A stretch of 64,000 nt of DNA, from the NCBI RefSeq assembly GCF_018138145.1, contig NZ_CP073104.1, forward strand, positions 4,593,001 through 4,657,000, given 5' to 3'. Below the pieces are notes generated by a model. It saw only the letters and a program-made list of their open reading frames with translations. It did no database searches and was not told the DNA's origin. The position numbers and the translations under genes were made by a program. This DNA comes from Pseudomonas sp. SCA2728.1_7. GTDB taxonomy: Bacteria > Pseudomonadota > Gammaproteobacteria > Pseudomonadales > Pseudomonadaceae. Below are positions 36,831 through 48,905 of the stretch, one piece after another (position 1 is the first letter of the stretch; each line of letters opens with the position of its first letter).

Positions 36831-36958
36831 GGAGTGATTCCTGTGCCGGTTGTCTGAGTGCTCCATGCGCTCGAACAACCCGTATTTTTAATAGGGCTAT
36901 TGGTGTTTGGTGGTGACGCGAGGATACTGGCCGCCGAATTCCGTGACCTGAAGCCACC

Positions 36959-37408
36959 ATGACTCTTAAACGCATTGCTGTTGTATTGCTGGCCTGTCTG
37001 ACCTTGTCCGCCTGTGGCGGTGTCGATCCGAATTCTCCGCTGGGCCAGCGCAAGGCCATTTTCAAACAGATGCTCAAGACCGGCGAAGACCTGGGCGGCA
37101 TGTTGCGTGGACGCATTCCGTTCGACGGGCCGAAGTTCGCCGAAGGCGCGGTCAAGCTCGATGCGCTGTCCCATGAACCGTGGAAGCATTTTCCGCAGGT
37201 TCGCGAAGAAGATCACACCAGCGCCAAGGACGATGTCTGGCAGAAGCAGGCGCAGTTTCAGGAAATGACCCGCACCCTTGAAGCGGCCACCGGTGAATTG
37301 GTGATCGCCAGTCAGGTTCAGCCATACAAGGCCAGCAACCTTGGGCCGGCGGTGCAGAAAGTTGAGGATGCCTGCAGCGCTTGCCATAAACAGTTTCGCG
37401 ATCATTGA
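36959..37408 (+). CDS. Cytochrome c'-like lipoprotein
   Basis: A 149-residue helical protein with a C-terminal CSACHKQF haem-binding site, as in cytochrome c' four-helix bundles. An N-terminal lipobox, LTLSAC (Cys19), predicts a lipid anchor rather than a free periplasmic protein. The family segment VWQKQAQFQEMTRTLEAAT lies in the third helix. Function could be nitric oxide binding or electron transfer. It is divergent from mltA. Confidence 0.85.
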   Translation: MTLKRIAVVLLACLTLSACGGVDPNSPLGQRKAIFKQMLKTGEDLGGMLRGRIPFDGPKFAEGAVKLDALSHEPWKHFPQVREEDHTSAKDDVWQKQAQFQEMTRTLEAATGELVIASQVQPYKASNLGPAVQKVEDACSACHKQFRDH

Positions 37409-37413
37409 TAGTT

Positions 37414-37484
37414 AAAAGATCGCAGCCTGCGGCAGCTCCTACCCTGATCAATGCAGGAGCTGCCGCAGGCTGCGATCTTTTGAT
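37414..37484. repeat. REPIN, type 3 (short spacer)
   Basis: AAAAGATCGCAGCCTGCGGC and its inverted copy surround CTACCCTGATCAATGCAG, between the convergent cytochrome and DUF1090 genes. Confidence 0.9.
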
Positions 37485-37486
37485 TT

Positions 37487-37882
37487 TTACTTATCGATTT
37501 CGTCCAGCGCATCCTGCAGTTCTTTGCGCGACTCGGCCAGTTTGTCTTTGCGCTTGTTGATCTTTTCCGGGTCGCCTTTCTTCATGGCCTTGTCGAGATC
37601 AGCCTGACGCTTGCTCACTTCGTGCTTGGCTTCGAGCACCTTGTTTTCGCGTTCTTTCTTCAGGCCGGCGTCGGTGCAGTGTTCGGTCACTTCACGCAAG
37701 GCCGTTTCCAGGCCTGCCTGCTGATCGGCGTTACCGCGCGACTTGGCCTGTTCGATCTGATTCATGATGCCCTGCTTCTTGGCAGCGCAACCGGTCAAGC
37801 CCGGGGCGTCTTCGTCGGCCATGACGGGGGCGGCCAGCATGCCGCAAAGAGTGAGCATGGCGAGCGGTGCGAGAAATTTCAT
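37487..37882 (-). CDS. DUF1090-family periplasmic protein
   Basis: A 131-residue protein with signal peptide MKFLAPLAMLTLCGMLAAPV, cleaved after VMA, followed by a short region with two cysteines (LTGCAAKKQGI and TEHCTDAGL). The C-terminal half is a highly charged alpha-helix or coiled coil (RENKVLEAKHEVSKRQADLD). It resembles E. coli YqjC. Function is unknown. The start at 37882 is set by the signal peptide; upstream codons overlap ligB and are rejected. Confidence 0.82.
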   Translation of the reverse strand: MKFLAPLAMLTLCGMLAAPVMADEDAPGLTGCAAKKQGIMNQIEQAKSRGNADQQAGLETALREVTEHCTDAGLKKERENKVLEAKHEVSKRQADLDKAMKKGDPEKINKRKDKLAESRKELQDALDEIDK

Positions 37883-37979
37883 AAAAGCTCCATGTGCAAA
37901 GGCAATCGGGTCGGTCAGGCACTGCGCAGTTGGAGCGCCTAGGTGGCCGATGGGTTCCCGGCGCGCCGGGATTGCGTAG

Positions 37980-39671
<1,692 letters not shown>

Positions 39672-39757
39672 TCAAGGGGAATGTTTGAAGGTTAGGCGAA
39701 GATATCTACTCCGCCGGATGGGTGTTTTACGGCTTGTTTCTGTGCAGTGAAAACAGC

Positions 39758-39850
39758 CCCTCACCCTAACCCTCTCCCGGAGGGAGAGGGGACTGACCGA
39801 GTGGTTTGCTGGATATGCATCGACCTGAACGTTCTGAGTTGAACTCCCGG
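39758..39850. repeat. Palindromic intergenic element, copy 4 (one half only)
   Basis: The left end CCCTCACCCTAACCCTCTCC and the following GACTGACCGAGTGG and ATCGACCTGAACGTTCTGAG are present, but the right inverted end is missing. It lies between ligB and the metK terminator. Confidence 0.75.
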
Positions 39851-39861
39851 TTTCAGGCATG

Positions 39862-39900
39862 AAAAAGCCCCGAACGGCGCTAACCGTGCGGGGCTTTTTT
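39862..39900 (-). terminator. Terminator of metK
   Basis: AAGCCCCG pairs with CGGGGCTT across an AACGGCGCTAACCGTG loop that itself pairs, with a T-run on the minus strand. It lies 18 bp after metK. Confidence 0.9.
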
Positions 39901-39917
39901 GTACCGCGGGGAAAGTC

Positions 39918-41108
<1,191 letters not shown>

Positions 41109-41126
41109 CTCGATGTTTTCCTGAAT

Positions 41127-42122
41127 TTACCGATGGTGAGTGTCGCCAGTCGGTCGCTGAAAATGGCGAACCTGGATCTGGAAACCATTACGTAAGCCTA
41201 CATAGAGGCTTTCCCCGGGAACGAGTCCCGCAGCGGTGGCCCAACGGGCCAAATCGTCCTGTTCAAACCCCAACCACAGATCACCGCAGGCCTCCCTGGC
41301 CCAACTCTGGTTGTGGCTACATAACTCTGTCACGAGCAGGCTACCGCCCGGTTGCAGCAGGTCGGCCATGTGCTTGAGCGCATCGGCCGGCGCGGCGAAA
41401 TGGTGCAACACCATGTTCAACACCACGCAATCGGCCTTGAGGCTGGTGCCATTCAATGCATCGGCCAATTGCAGGCTGACGTTAGCCAGCTGTTCACGTT
41501 CGCATACCTGACGCGCCAGTTCGAGCATCGCCGGGCTGTTGTCCAGCGCGGTTACGGTGCCGAAGCGGCGGGCCAGTTCCGGCAGAAAAGCACCATCGCC
41601 GGGGCCGACTTCAATGGCCGTGGCAGCACCATCGAAGTTCAGTTTGTCGAGCAGGGCCAGCACGCTGTCACGGTACTGCGGCAGGCCTGCGATCAAGTCT
41701 TGCTGGGCACGGAATTTCTCCGCCACCCGGGCGAAAAAGTCCTGACTGGCCGCGGCACGTTGGCCGTGAACCTGCTCGATGCGCGCTTGCACGTCGTCAG
41801 GCAGATCCAGATTGTCGACTTCTTCTAACAATGCCGCGTGCAACTTGCCGCCGAGCAGTTCGGTGTGGGGCAGGGCGCGGCGATAGAAAATCGCGTTGCC
41901 TTCGCGGCGCGTCGCCACCAGGTCGGCTTGTGCCAGTACCTTGAGGTGATGACTCATGCCGGACTGACCGATGCCGAAAATCTGCGCCAGCTCGAGAACA
42001 CCGAACGAATCGTTGGCCAGCGCGCGCAAGACATTCAGCCGCAACGGATCGCCGCCGGCCTTGCACAGGGCCGCCAGCTCGTCGCAATCGTCATGGCGAA
42101 TGGAAGGCACGCGTAAATTCAT
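41127..42122 (-). CDS. ArsR-family regulator fused to a SAM-dependent methyltransferase domain
   Basis: A 331-residue fusion. Residues 1-90 form an ArsR-type winged HTH (LRLNVLRALANDSFGVLELA; IGQSGMSHHLKVLAQADLVA; REGNAIFYRRAL). Residues about 150-320 form a class I methyltransferase (AIEVGPGDGAFLPELARR, the SAM loop; VTALDNSPAMLELAR; LNMVLHHFAAPADALKHMAD). The location directly before metK suggests sensing of SAM or S-adenosylhomocysteine, comparable to ArsR-type SahR regulators of the methionine cycle, but the fused methyltransferase makes it distinct. Any methyl-transfer activity is unproven. A 22-bp palindrome lies 42 bp upstream. Confidence 0.85.
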   Translation of the reverse strand: MNLRVPSIRHDDCDELAALCKAGGDPLRLNVLRALANDSFGVLELAQIFGIGQSGMSHHLKVLAQADLVATRREGNAIFYRRALPHTELLGGKLHAALLEEVDNLDLPDDVQARIEQVHGQRAAASQDFFARVAEKFRAQQDLIAGLPQYRDSVLALLDKLNFDGAATAIEVGPGDGAFLPELARRFGTVTALDNSPAMLELARQVCEREQLANVSLQLADALNGTSLKADCVVLNMVLHHFAAPADALKHMADLLQPGGSLLVTELCSHNQSWAREACGDLWLGFEQDDLARWATAAGLVPGESLYVGLRNGFQIQVRHFQRPTGDTHHR

Positions 42123-42163
42123 AGGGCCGCAGTCTAGTGATGGGGGGAATTCATCGCAAGGCC

Positions 42164-42185
42164 AATATCAAAAAGTTTTGATATT
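42164..42185. promoter_or_regulatory. 22-bp palindrome upstream of the arsR-metK operon
   Basis: Arms AATATCAAAA (42164-42173) and TTTTGATATT (42176-42185) are perfectly complementary around a two-base centre. The size and symmetry fit an ArsR-family operator. It lies between the divergent arsR and tkt genes, 42 bp from the former start. Confidence 0.7.
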
Positions 42186-42335
42186 GCTCGATCAATGGCG
42201 CTTTTTATTGCACTTCTCACTCACCGGTTAACTCTACAAACGAGTAGCGGAAAGGTTTCACCAACAGAAAGCGCCGCTATCCATTGGAAAAACGCCCCTC
42301 GATGACTATCTGTCATTGCCCCGAGGCGCTCCGGT

Positions 42336-42357
42336 GAGGGAAAATGCCCTCCTTTTT
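42336..42357 (+). terminator. Terminator-like hairpin in the tkt leader
   Basis: GAGGG (42336-42340) pairs with CCCTC (42347-42351) across AAAATG, then CTTTTTT follows. It points toward tkt, 36 bp before its ATG, so it may act as an attenuator. The stem is short. Confidence 0.45.
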
Positions 42358-42392
42358 TCCGTTTCGACTTACCAGAACCCAGGAGATCAGCG

Positions 42393-44390
42393 ATGCCTAG
42401 CCGTCGTGAGCGTGCCAACGCCATTCGTGCCCTCAGCATGGATGCCGTGCAAAAAGCCAACAGCGGCCATCCCGGTGCCCCAATGGGTATGGCAGATATT
42501 GCCGAAGTGCTTTGGCGCGACTACCTCAAGCACAACCCGAGCAATCCATCGTTCGCCGACCGTGACCGCTTCGTGCTGTCCAACGGCCATGGCTCGATGT
42601 TGATCTACTCGCTGCTGCACCTGACCGGTTACGACCTGTCGATCGAAGACCTCAAGCAGTTCCGTCAACTGCACAGCCGCACCCCGGGTCACCCGGAATT
42701 CGGTTACACCCCGGGCGTTGAAACCACCACCGGCCCACTGGGTCAGGGTCTGGCCAACGCCGTCGGTTTCGCCTTGGCTGAAAAAGTTCTGGCAGCGCAG
42801 TTCAACCGTCCGAGCCACAATATCGTCGACCACCACACCTACGTGTTCCTGGGCGATGGCTGCATGATGGAAGGCATTTCCCACGAAGTTGCTTCCTTGG
42901 CCGGTACGCTGGGTCTGGGCAAGCTGATCGCTTTCTACGATGACAACGGCATCTCCATCGACGGCGAAGTCGAAGGCTGGTTCACCGATGACACCCCGAA
43001 GCGTTTCGAAGCCTACAACTGGCAAGTGATCCGCAACGTTGACGGTCACGACCCGGAAGAGATCAAGACTGCCATCGAAACCGCGCGCAAGAGCCCGCTG
43101 CCGACCCTGATCTGCTGCAAGACCACCATCGGTTTCGGCTCGCCGAACAAGCAGGGCAAAGAAGACTGCCACGGCGCTCCACTGGGCGACGCGGAAATCG
43201 CGCTGACCCGCAAGGCGCTGAACTGGAACCACGGCCCGTTCGAAATCCCGGCTGACATCTATTCCGAGTGGGATGCCAAGGAAAAAGGTCGCGCGGCTGA
43301 AGCCGAGTGGGATCAGCGTTTCGCTGCCTACTCCGCTGCATTCCCGACCGAAGCCAACGAACTGGTGCGTCGTCTGAGCGGTGAGCTGCCAGCTGACTTC
43401 TCGGAAAAAGCTTCGGCTTACATCGCTGAAGTTGCGGCCAAAGGCGAAACCATTGCCAGCCGTAAAGCCAGCCAGAACACCCTGAACGCCTTCGGCCCGC
43501 TGTTGCCGGAACTGCTTGGCGGCTCCGCTGACCTGGCCGGTTCCAACCTGACCCTGTGGAAAGGTTGCAAAGGCGTCAGCGCTGAAGATGCCAGCGGCAA
43601 CTACATGTATTACGGCGTGCGCGAATTCGGCATGACCGCGATCATGAACGGCGTGACCCTGCACGGCGGCCTGGTGCCTTACGGCGCGACCTTCCTGATG
43701 TTCATGGAATATGCGCGCAACGCCGTACGCATGTCGGCGCTGATGAAGAAGCAAGTCATCCACGTCTACACCCACGACTCCATCGGTCTGGGCGAAGACG
43801 GCCCGACGCACCAGCCGATCGAGCAATTGACCAGCCTGCGTACCACACCGAACCTCGACACCTGGCGTCCAGCCGATGCCGTTGAATCGGCCGTGGCCTG
43901 GAAAAACGCTCTGGAGCGCAAGGACGGCCCATCGGCGCTGATCTTCTCGCGTCAGAACCTGCAGCATCAGGAACGCGATGCCGGCCAGATTGCCGACATC
44001 AGCCGTGGCGGTTACGTGTTGAAGGACTGCGCAGGCGAGCCTGAGCTGATCCTGATTTCGACCGGTTCGGAAGTGGGTCTGGCGGTTCAGGCTTACGACA
44101 AACTGACCGAGCAAGGCCGCAAGGTGCGTGTGGTTTCCATGCCGTGCACCAGCGTGTTCGATGCTCAGGACGCCGGCTACAAGCAAGCCGTGCTGCCGTT
44201 GCAGGTCAGCGCACGTATCGCCATCGAAGCGGCTCACGCCGACTTCTGGTTCAAGTACGTGGGTCTGGAAGGTCGCGTGATCGGCATGACCACTTACGGC
44301 GAATCGGCTCCGGCTTCGGCACTGTTCGAAGAGTTCGGCTTCACCCTGGAAAACATCCTGGGTCAGGCTGAAGAACTGCTGGAAGACTAA
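42393..44390 (+). CDS. tkt: Transketolase
   Basis: A 665-residue thiamine-diphosphate enzyme of the pentose phosphate pathway that moves two-carbon ketol units between sugars. ThDP elements are [20 protein letters not shown] and [20 protein letters not shown], with the C-terminal region [16 protein letters not shown]. Start ATG 42393 follows AGGAGA. It heads the tkt-epd-pgk-fba cluster. A possible attenuator hairpin and the arsR palindrome lie upstream. Confidence 0.97.
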   Translation: MPSRRERANAIRALSMDAVQKANSGHPGAPMGMADIAEVLWRDYLKHNPSNPSFADRDRFVLSNGHGSMLIYSLLHLTGYDLSIEDLKQFRQLHSRTPGHPEFGYTPGVETTTGPLGQGLANAVGFALAEKVLAAQFNRPSHNIVDHHTYVFLGDGCMMEGISHEVASLAGTLGLGKLIAFYDDNGISIDGEVEGWFTDDTPKRFEAYNWQVIRNVDGHDPEEIKTAIETARKSPLPTLICCKTTIGFGSPNKQGKEDCHGAPLGDAEIALTRKALNWNHGPFEIPADIYSEWDAKEKGRAAEAEWDQRFAAYSAAFPTEANELVRRLSGELPADFSEKASAYIAEVAAKGETIASRKASQNTLNAFGPLLPELLGGSADLAGSNLTLWKGCKGVSAEDASGNYMYYGVREFGMTAIMNGVTLHGGLVPYGATFLMFMEYARNAVRMSALMKKQVIHVYTHDSIGLGEDGPTHQPIEQLTSLRTTPNLDTWRPADAVESAVAWKNALERKDGPSALIFSRQNLQHQERDAGQIADISRGGYVLKDCAGEPELILISTGSEVGLAVQAYDKLTEQGRKVRVVSMPCTSVFDAQDAGYKQAVLPLQVSARIAIEAAHADFWFKYVGLEGRVIGMTTYGESAPASALFEEFGFTLENILGQAEELLED

Positions 44391-44421
44391 GTCCGACAGT
44401 TGTGTTGTCCGGGCTGACGCC

Positions 44422-44486
44422 ATCGCGAGCAGGCTCACTCCTACAGGGTTTTACGTTGCCCGTGTAGGAGTGAGCCTGCTCGCGAT
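44422..44486. repeat. REPIN, type 1 (short spacer)
   Basis: Inverted ATCGCGAGCAGGCTCACTCC arms surround GGGTTTTACGTTGCCCG, between tkt and epd. Confidence 0.9.
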
Positions 44487-44542
44487 AGCGTCGGTTCAGA
44501 CAATAAAGAGCTTTGTGATTCACCACGGTAATCGAGAACCCC

Positions 44543-45595
44543 ATGCCTCAACCGCGTCTCTACAAAGTTGCACTCAACGGCTACGGCCGGATTGGTCGTT
44601 GCGTCTTGCGTGCGTTGTTTGAGCGAGGCGAAGAAGCCGGGTTTGAAATTGTCGCGATCAACGATCTGGCGGACATGGCCAGCATCGAATACCTGACACG
44701 CTTCGACTCCACCCATGGCCGTTTTCCGGGCGAAGTGCGAGTAGACGGCGATTGTCTGCATATTAATGGCGACTGCGTGAAGGTCCTGCGCAGTGCCACC
44801 CCCGAAGGCATCGATTGGGCGTCACTCGGCGTCGATCTGGTGCTGGAATGCTCCGGTGCCTATAACACCCGTGCCGACGGCCAGCGCTTTCTCGACGCTG
44901 GCGCGCCACGCGTGTTGTTCTCGCAGCCGATGGCCAGCGAGGCAGATGTCGACGCCACCATCGTCTACGGCGTCAATCAGGATTGCCTGACCGGCGACGA
45001 ACTGCTGGTGTCCAACGCCTCCTGCACCACCAACTGCGGCGTGCCGCTGTTGCGTCTGCTCGACAAGGCGATCGGCCTCGATTATGTGTCGATCACCACC
45101 ATTCACTCGGCGATGAACGATCAGCCAGTGATCGACGCCTATCACCACGAAGACCTGCGCCGCACCCGTTCGGCGTTCCAGTCGGTGATCCCGGTGTCCA
45201 CTGGTCTGGCGCGTGGTATCGAGCGCCTGCTGCCGGAACTTGCCGGGCGAATTCAGGCCAAAGCCGTACGCGTGCCGACGGTCAACGTGTCCTGCCTCGA
45301 CATCACGATGCAGACCGCCACCGCGACTGACGCCAATGAGGTCAACCGGATCCTGCGCGAGGCCGCCACCCATGGCCCGCTCAAAGGTCTGCTCGCTTAT
45401 ACCGAGCTGCCGCACGCCAGTTGTGATTTCAACCATGACCCACATTCGGCCATTGTCGATGCCAGTCAGACCCGTGTTTCCGGCCCCAAACTGGTGAACA
45501 TCCTGGCCTGGTTCGACAACGAGTGGGGTTTTGCCAACCGAATGCTGGACGTTGCAGAACACTATCTGCAAACAGCAACTTCAAAAAAACCGTAG
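44543..45595 (+). CDS. epd: D-erythrose-4-phosphate dehydrogenase (GapB type)
   Basis: A 350-residue GAPDH-family enzyme. The N-terminal Rossmann fold reads VALNGYGRIGRCVLRALFER, and the active-site cysteine lies in SNASCTTNCGVPLLRLLDKA. Other family segments are TIHSAMNDQPVIDAYH and WFDNEWGFANRMLDVAEHYL. Its position between tkt and pgk, as in E. coli, favours erythrose-4-phosphate oxidation for pyridoxal phosphate synthesis over glycolytic GAPDH. Only 12 bp separate it from pgk. Confidence 0.9.
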   Translation: MPQPRLYKVALNGYGRIGRCVLRALFERGEEAGFEIVAINDLADMASIEYLTRFDSTHGRFPGEVRVDGDCLHINGDCVKVLRSATPEGIDWASLGVDLVLECSGAYNTRADGQRFLDAGAPRVLFSQPMASEADVDATIVYGVNQDCLTGDELLVSNASCTTNCGVPLLRLLDKAIGLDYVSITTIHSAMNDQPVIDAYHHEDLRRTRSAFQSVIPVSTGLARGIERLLPELAGRIQAKAVRVPTVNVSCLDITMQTATATDANEVNRILREAATHGPLKGLLAYTELPHASCDFNHDPHSAIVDASQTRVSGPKLVNILAWFDNEWGFANRMLDVAEHYLQTATSKKP

Positions 45596-45607
45596 GAAGT
45601 GCGACCC

Positions 45608-46771
45608 ATGACCGTGTTGAAGATGTCCGACCTCGATCTGCAAGGTAAGCGCGTATTGATCCGCGAAGACCTCAACGTCCCAGTCAAGGACGGTGTTGTC
45701 ACCAGCGATGCGCGTATCCTGGCTTCGCTGCCGACCATCAAGCTGGCCCTGGAAAAAGGCGCGGCGGTGATGGTCTGCTCGCACCTTGGCCGTCCGACCG
45801 AAGGCGAGTTTTCCGCCGAGAACAGCCTCAAGCCTGTCGCTGACTACCTGAGCAAGGCCTTGGGCCGCGAAGTGCCACTGGTGGCTGATTACCTCGGTGG
45901 CGTTGACGTCAAGGCCGGCGACATCGTGCTGTTCGAAAACGTGCGCTTCAACAAAGGCGAGAAAAAGAACGCTGACGAACTGGCCCAGCAATACGCCGCC
46001 CTGTGCGACGTGTTTGTGATGGACGCTTTCGGCACCGCTCACCGCGCTGAGGGTTCGACCCACGGCGTGGCCAAGTTCGCCAAAGTCGCTGCTGCTGGCC
46101 CGCTGCTGGCCGCTGAACTGGACGCACTGGGCAAAGCCCTGGGCGCACCGGCTCAGCCAATGGCGGCTATCGTTGCCGGCTCCAAGGTGTCGACCAAACT
46201 CGACGTGCTCAACAGCCTGAGCCAGATCTGCGATCAACTGATCGTCGGCGGCGGCATCGCCAACACCTTCCTCGCGGCGGCCGGCCACCCGGTTGGCAAG
46301 TCGCTGTACGAACCGGATCTGCTCGACACCGCGCGTGCCATCGCTGCCAAAGTCAGCGTGCCACTGCCGGTTGACGTAGTAGTCGCCAAAGAATTCGCCG
46401 AAACCGCTGAGGCCACCGTCAAGCTGATCGCTGACGTCGCCGCTGATGACATGATTCTGGACATCGGCCCGCAAACCGCAGCCAATTTCGCCGAACTGCT
46501 GAAATCGTCGAAAACCATTCTGTGGAACGGTCCGGTCGGCGTGTTCGAATTCGACCAGTTCGGTAACGGCACTAAAGTGTTGGCGCAAGCCATCGCTGAA
46601 AGCTCGGCGTTCTCCATTGCTGGCGGTGGCGACACTCTGGCTGCGATCGATAAATATGGCGTGGCTGAGCAAATCTCCTACATTTCCACCGGCGGTGGCG
46701 CGTTCCTCGAATTCGTCGAGGGCAAAGTGCTGCCAGCCGTTGAAGTCCTGGAAAGCCGGGCCAAGGCCTGA
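45608..46771 (+). CDS. pgk: Phosphoglycerate kinase
   Basis: A 387-residue glycolytic kinase converting 1,3-bisphosphoglycerate and ADP to 3-phosphoglycerate and ATP. It shows [54 protein letters not shown], the hinge [19 protein letters not shown], and the C-terminal [20 protein letters not shown]. Start 45608 ([11 protein letters not shown]) follows AGGAAG; an in-frame start at 45599 is less likely. Confidence 0.97.
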   Translation: MTVLKMSDLDLQGKRVLIREDLNVPVKDGVVTSDARILASLPTIKLALEKGAAVMVCSHLGRPTEGEFSAENSLKPVADYLSKALGREVPLVADYLGGVDVKAGDIVLFENVRFNKGEKKNADELAQQYAALCDVFVMDAFGTAHRAEGSTHGVAKFAKVAAAGPLLAAELDALGKALGAPAQPMAAIVAGSKVSTKLDVLNSLSQICDQLIVGGGIANTFLAAAGHPVGKSLYEPDLLDTARAIAAKVSVPLPVDVVVAKEFAETAEATVKLIADVAADDMILDIGPQTAANFAELLKSSKTILWNGPVGVFEFDQFGNGTKVLAQAIAESSAFSIAGGGDTLAAIDKYGVAEQISYISTGGGAFLEFVEGKVLPAVEVLESRAKA

Positions 46772-46805
46772 GGCCGCCCGTTTGGCCAGGCAAAGGAGTG
46801 TTTAC

Positions 46806-47027
46806 ATGGTCAAGTCGTTAGCGCTGTTGTTGCTGACCGGTACGCTGGCGGCCTGCGGGAGTAACCCGAAGGCCGAAGCCACGCCGGCGCCGAGCGAGTC
46901 GCAGAAGGGCTGCTATCAGGCCGACTGGCAGGCCGAAACCAACCCGGTGCTGAACAAGCGCTCGGGGCCGGACGGTCTGGACAAATACGAGACGCAAACC
47001 CCGGCCAAGGAACATGGTTGTCCTTGA
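46806..47027 (+). CDS. Small lipoprotein of unknown function (73 aa)
   Basis: Reads MVKSLALLLLTGTLAAC with lipobox LAAC, then a short mature part of 56 residues with two further cysteines (GCYQADWQAETNPVLNKRS, and HGCP at the end). AAAGGAG lies upstream of ATG 46806. It is 34 bp after pgk, in the glycolytic cluster, and similar small genes occur there in related Pseudomonas. Function is unknown. Confidence 0.75.
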   Translation: MVKSLALLLLTGTLAACGSNPKAEATPAPSESQKGCYQADWQAETNPVLNKRSGPDGLDKYETQTPAKEHGCP

Positions 47028-47084
47028 CGGGTCTGACTCTTTAACTCAGGGCTGGCGGCGTGTGCCGTCAGTCGAGGAACACGG

Positions 47085-47417
47085 ATGAAAGGCTTGATCG
47101 CCATTGCGGCGTTGGCATTGTTGGGCGGTTGCGCGCAGTTGAACCTGTTTCAGTCGTCTGCTCCGGCGGATAACTGGACGACCTGGACCTGCGACAGCCA
47201 GGCCAAAGTGCTGTGGCGTTACGCAGATGCCGGCCAGAAGGAAGTCGATGTGCGACTGGGTGGCGGTGATCAGGTCTATCGCCTGAAAGAAGAGCCGGGC
47301 GCCTCGGGCACGCTGTACAGCGACGGCATGTTGGCGTTTCACGTCAAGGGAGAGGAAGGCCTGGTGTACTGGGTCGCCACCAATGACCTGATCGGCCGCG
47401 GCTGCAAAGCCGAGTAG
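47085..47417 (+). CDS. MliC-family lysozyme inhibitor lipoprotein
   Basis: A 110-residue outer-membrane or periplasmic lipoprotein. The lipobox is LLGGC (Cys16). The family MliC/PliC domain follows (TWTCDSQAKVLWRYADAG; VYRLKEEPGASGTLYSDG; VYWVATNDLIGRGCKAE), which binds and inhibits C-type lysozymes. It has conserved cysteines near both ends. The start ATG 47085 follows GAGGAACACGG. Between pgk and fba, as in other Pseudomonas. Confidence 0.78.
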   Translation: MKGLIAIAALALLGGCAQLNLFQSSAPADNWTTWTCDSQAKVLWRYADAGQKEVDVRLGGGDQVYRLKEEPGASGTLYSDGMLAFHVKGEEGLVYWVATNDLIGRGCKAE

Positions 47418-47447
47418 CACGATTGAATTGATGTACGGAGATCCTAA

Positions 47448-47537
47448 TGTGGGAGCGAGCCTGCTCGCGAAGGCAATCTTGCCGTCGCTGATGCAGTGTC
47501 TGTCAGACCGTTTTCGCGAGCAGGCTCGCTCCCACAG
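47448..47537. repeat. REPIN, type 2 (long spacer)
   Basis: GTGGGAGCGAGCCTGCTCGC and its inverted copy surround a spacer of about 45 nt, between the MliC gene and fba. Confidence 0.9.
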
Positions 47538-47680
47538 GGGTTCTTTGTTGTTAACAAGACTTTGGTAACACCGAATCACCAGACCGGGCCTCAACCCCCG
47601 ATCTGCAATCACTTGAATAGCCGCCGCCGCTCCGGCAGGCTGGCACGATTAACGACCCTCAACCGGGAGAGACACACACA

Positions 47681-48745
47681 ATGGCACTTATCAGCATGCG
47701 CCAGATGTTGGACCACGCAGCCGAATTCGGCTACGGCGTTCCAGCCTTCAACGTCAACAACCTTGAGCAGATGCGCGCCATCATGGAAGCCGCTGACAAG
47801 ACTGACTCCCCGGTGATCGTCCAGGCTTCGGCCGGCGCCCGTAAATACGCCGGCGCGCCTTTCCTGCGTCACCTGATCCTCGCCGCGATCGAAGAATTCC
47901 CGCACATCCCGGTGTGCATGCACCAGGACCACGGCACCAGCCCTGACGTCTGCCAGCGCTCGATTCAACTGGGCTTCAGCTCGGTGATGATGGACGGCTC
48001 CCTCGGCGAAGACGGCAAGACGCCGACCGACTACGACTACAACGTCCGCGTTACCCAGCAAACCGTGGCCATGGCGCACGCCTGCGGCGTCTCGGTAGAA
48101 GGCGAGCTGGGCTGCCTGGGTTCGCTGGAAACCGGCATGGCCGGTGAAGAAGACGGCATCGGCGCCGAAGGCGTTCTGGATCACAGCCAAATGCTGACCG
48201 ACCCGGAAGAAGCCGCTGACTTCGTCAAACGCACCCAAGTCGATGCCCTGGCCATCGCCATCGGCACCAGCCACGGCGCCTACAAGTTCACCAAGCCACC
48301 GACCGGCGACGTGCTGGCGATCGACCGCATCAAGGAAATCCACAAACGCATCCCGAACACCCACCTGGTGATGCACGGTTCCTCGTCGGTGCCACAAGAA
48401 TGGCTGGCGATCATCAACCAGTACGGCGGCGACATCAAAGAAACCTACGGCGTACCGGTTGAAGAAATCGTCGAAGGCATCAAGCACGGCGTGCGCAAGG
48501 TCAACATCGACACCGACCTGCGTCTGGCGTCCACCGGTGCGATGCGTCGCCTGATGGCCACTAACCCGAGCGAATTCGACCCACGTAAATTCTTCGGCGC
48601 GACCGTGACTGCGATGCGTGATGTGTGTATCGCTCGTTATGAAGCGTTTGGTACTGCCGGTAATGCTTCGAAGATCAAACCGATCTCGCTGGAAGCGATG
48701 TACCAGCGTTATCTGAAGGGTGAGTTGAACGCCAAGGTTAACTAA
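47681..48745 (+). CDS. fba: Fructose-bisphosphate aldolase, class II
   Basis: A 354-residue zinc-dependent aldolase interconverting fructose-1,6-bisphosphate with two triose phosphates. Zinc and active-site segments are [40 protein letters not shown] residues with glutamates, [18 protein letters not shown] and [23 protein letters not shown] 47681 follows GGGAGAG. It closes the cluster and has its own terminator. Confidence 0.96.
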   Translation: MALISMRQMLDHAAEFGYGVPAFNVNNLEQMRAIMEAADKTDSPVIVQASAGARKYAGAPFLRHLILAAIEEFPHIPVCMHQDHGTSPDVCQRSIQLGFSSVMMDGSLGEDGKTPTDYDYNVRVTQQTVAMAHACGVSVEGELGCLGSLETGMAGEEDGIGAEGVLDHSQMLTDPEEAADFVKRTQVDALAIAIGTSHGAYKFTKPPTGDVLAIDRIKEIHKRIPNTHLVMHGSSSVPQEWLAIINQYGGDIKETYGVPVEEIVEGIKHGVRKVNIDTDLRLASTGAMRRLMATNPSEFDPRKFFGATVTAMRDVCIARYEAFGTAGNASKIKPISLEAMYQRYLKGELNAKVN

Positions 48746-48773
48746 GCCTGAGCGTTAAACTGCTTCGATAAGA

Positions 48774-48799
48774 GACCCGCCAGTGAGGCGGGTTTTTTG
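48774..48799 (+). terminator. Terminator of fba
   Basis: ACCCGCC pairs with GGCGGGT across AGTGA, then TTTTTT and GTGGG. A near-identical stem-loop lies at 50963-50991, on the other side of the hip genes. Confidence 0.92.
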
Positions 48800-48838
48800 T
48801 GGGTGAAATTTTTGGTAGCGATACTTGGAGTTCCGTAC

Positions 48839-48867
48839 TTGAAATGTCACCTATAGTGAACTTTAAT
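48839..48867 (+). promoter_or_regulatory. Sigma-70 promoter of hipB1-hipA1
   Basis: TTGAAA (48839-48844) and TTTAAT (48862-48867) are separated by 17 bp. The first operator arm overlaps the -35 and the spacer. Confidence 0.65.
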
Positions 48868-48905
48868 GATTTTTATCAGCTTAAAGTCCCATATAGGTGA
48901 CATTT
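48842..48905. promoter_or_regulatory. 14-bp inverted-repeat operator pair of the hipB1 promoter
   Basis: AAATGTCACCTATA (48842-48855) and TATAGGTGACATTT (48892-48905) are perfect inverted copies 36 bp apart, bracketing the -10 region. The second copy also contains the Shine-Dalgarno AGGTGA and touches the TTG start. HipB-type repressors bind paired palindromic sites and repress their own operon. Confidence 0.7.

Noticed and set aside
42387..44438. 683-codon minus-strand open frame opposite tkt
   Set aside because: Antisense to an intact transketolase; composition-driven.
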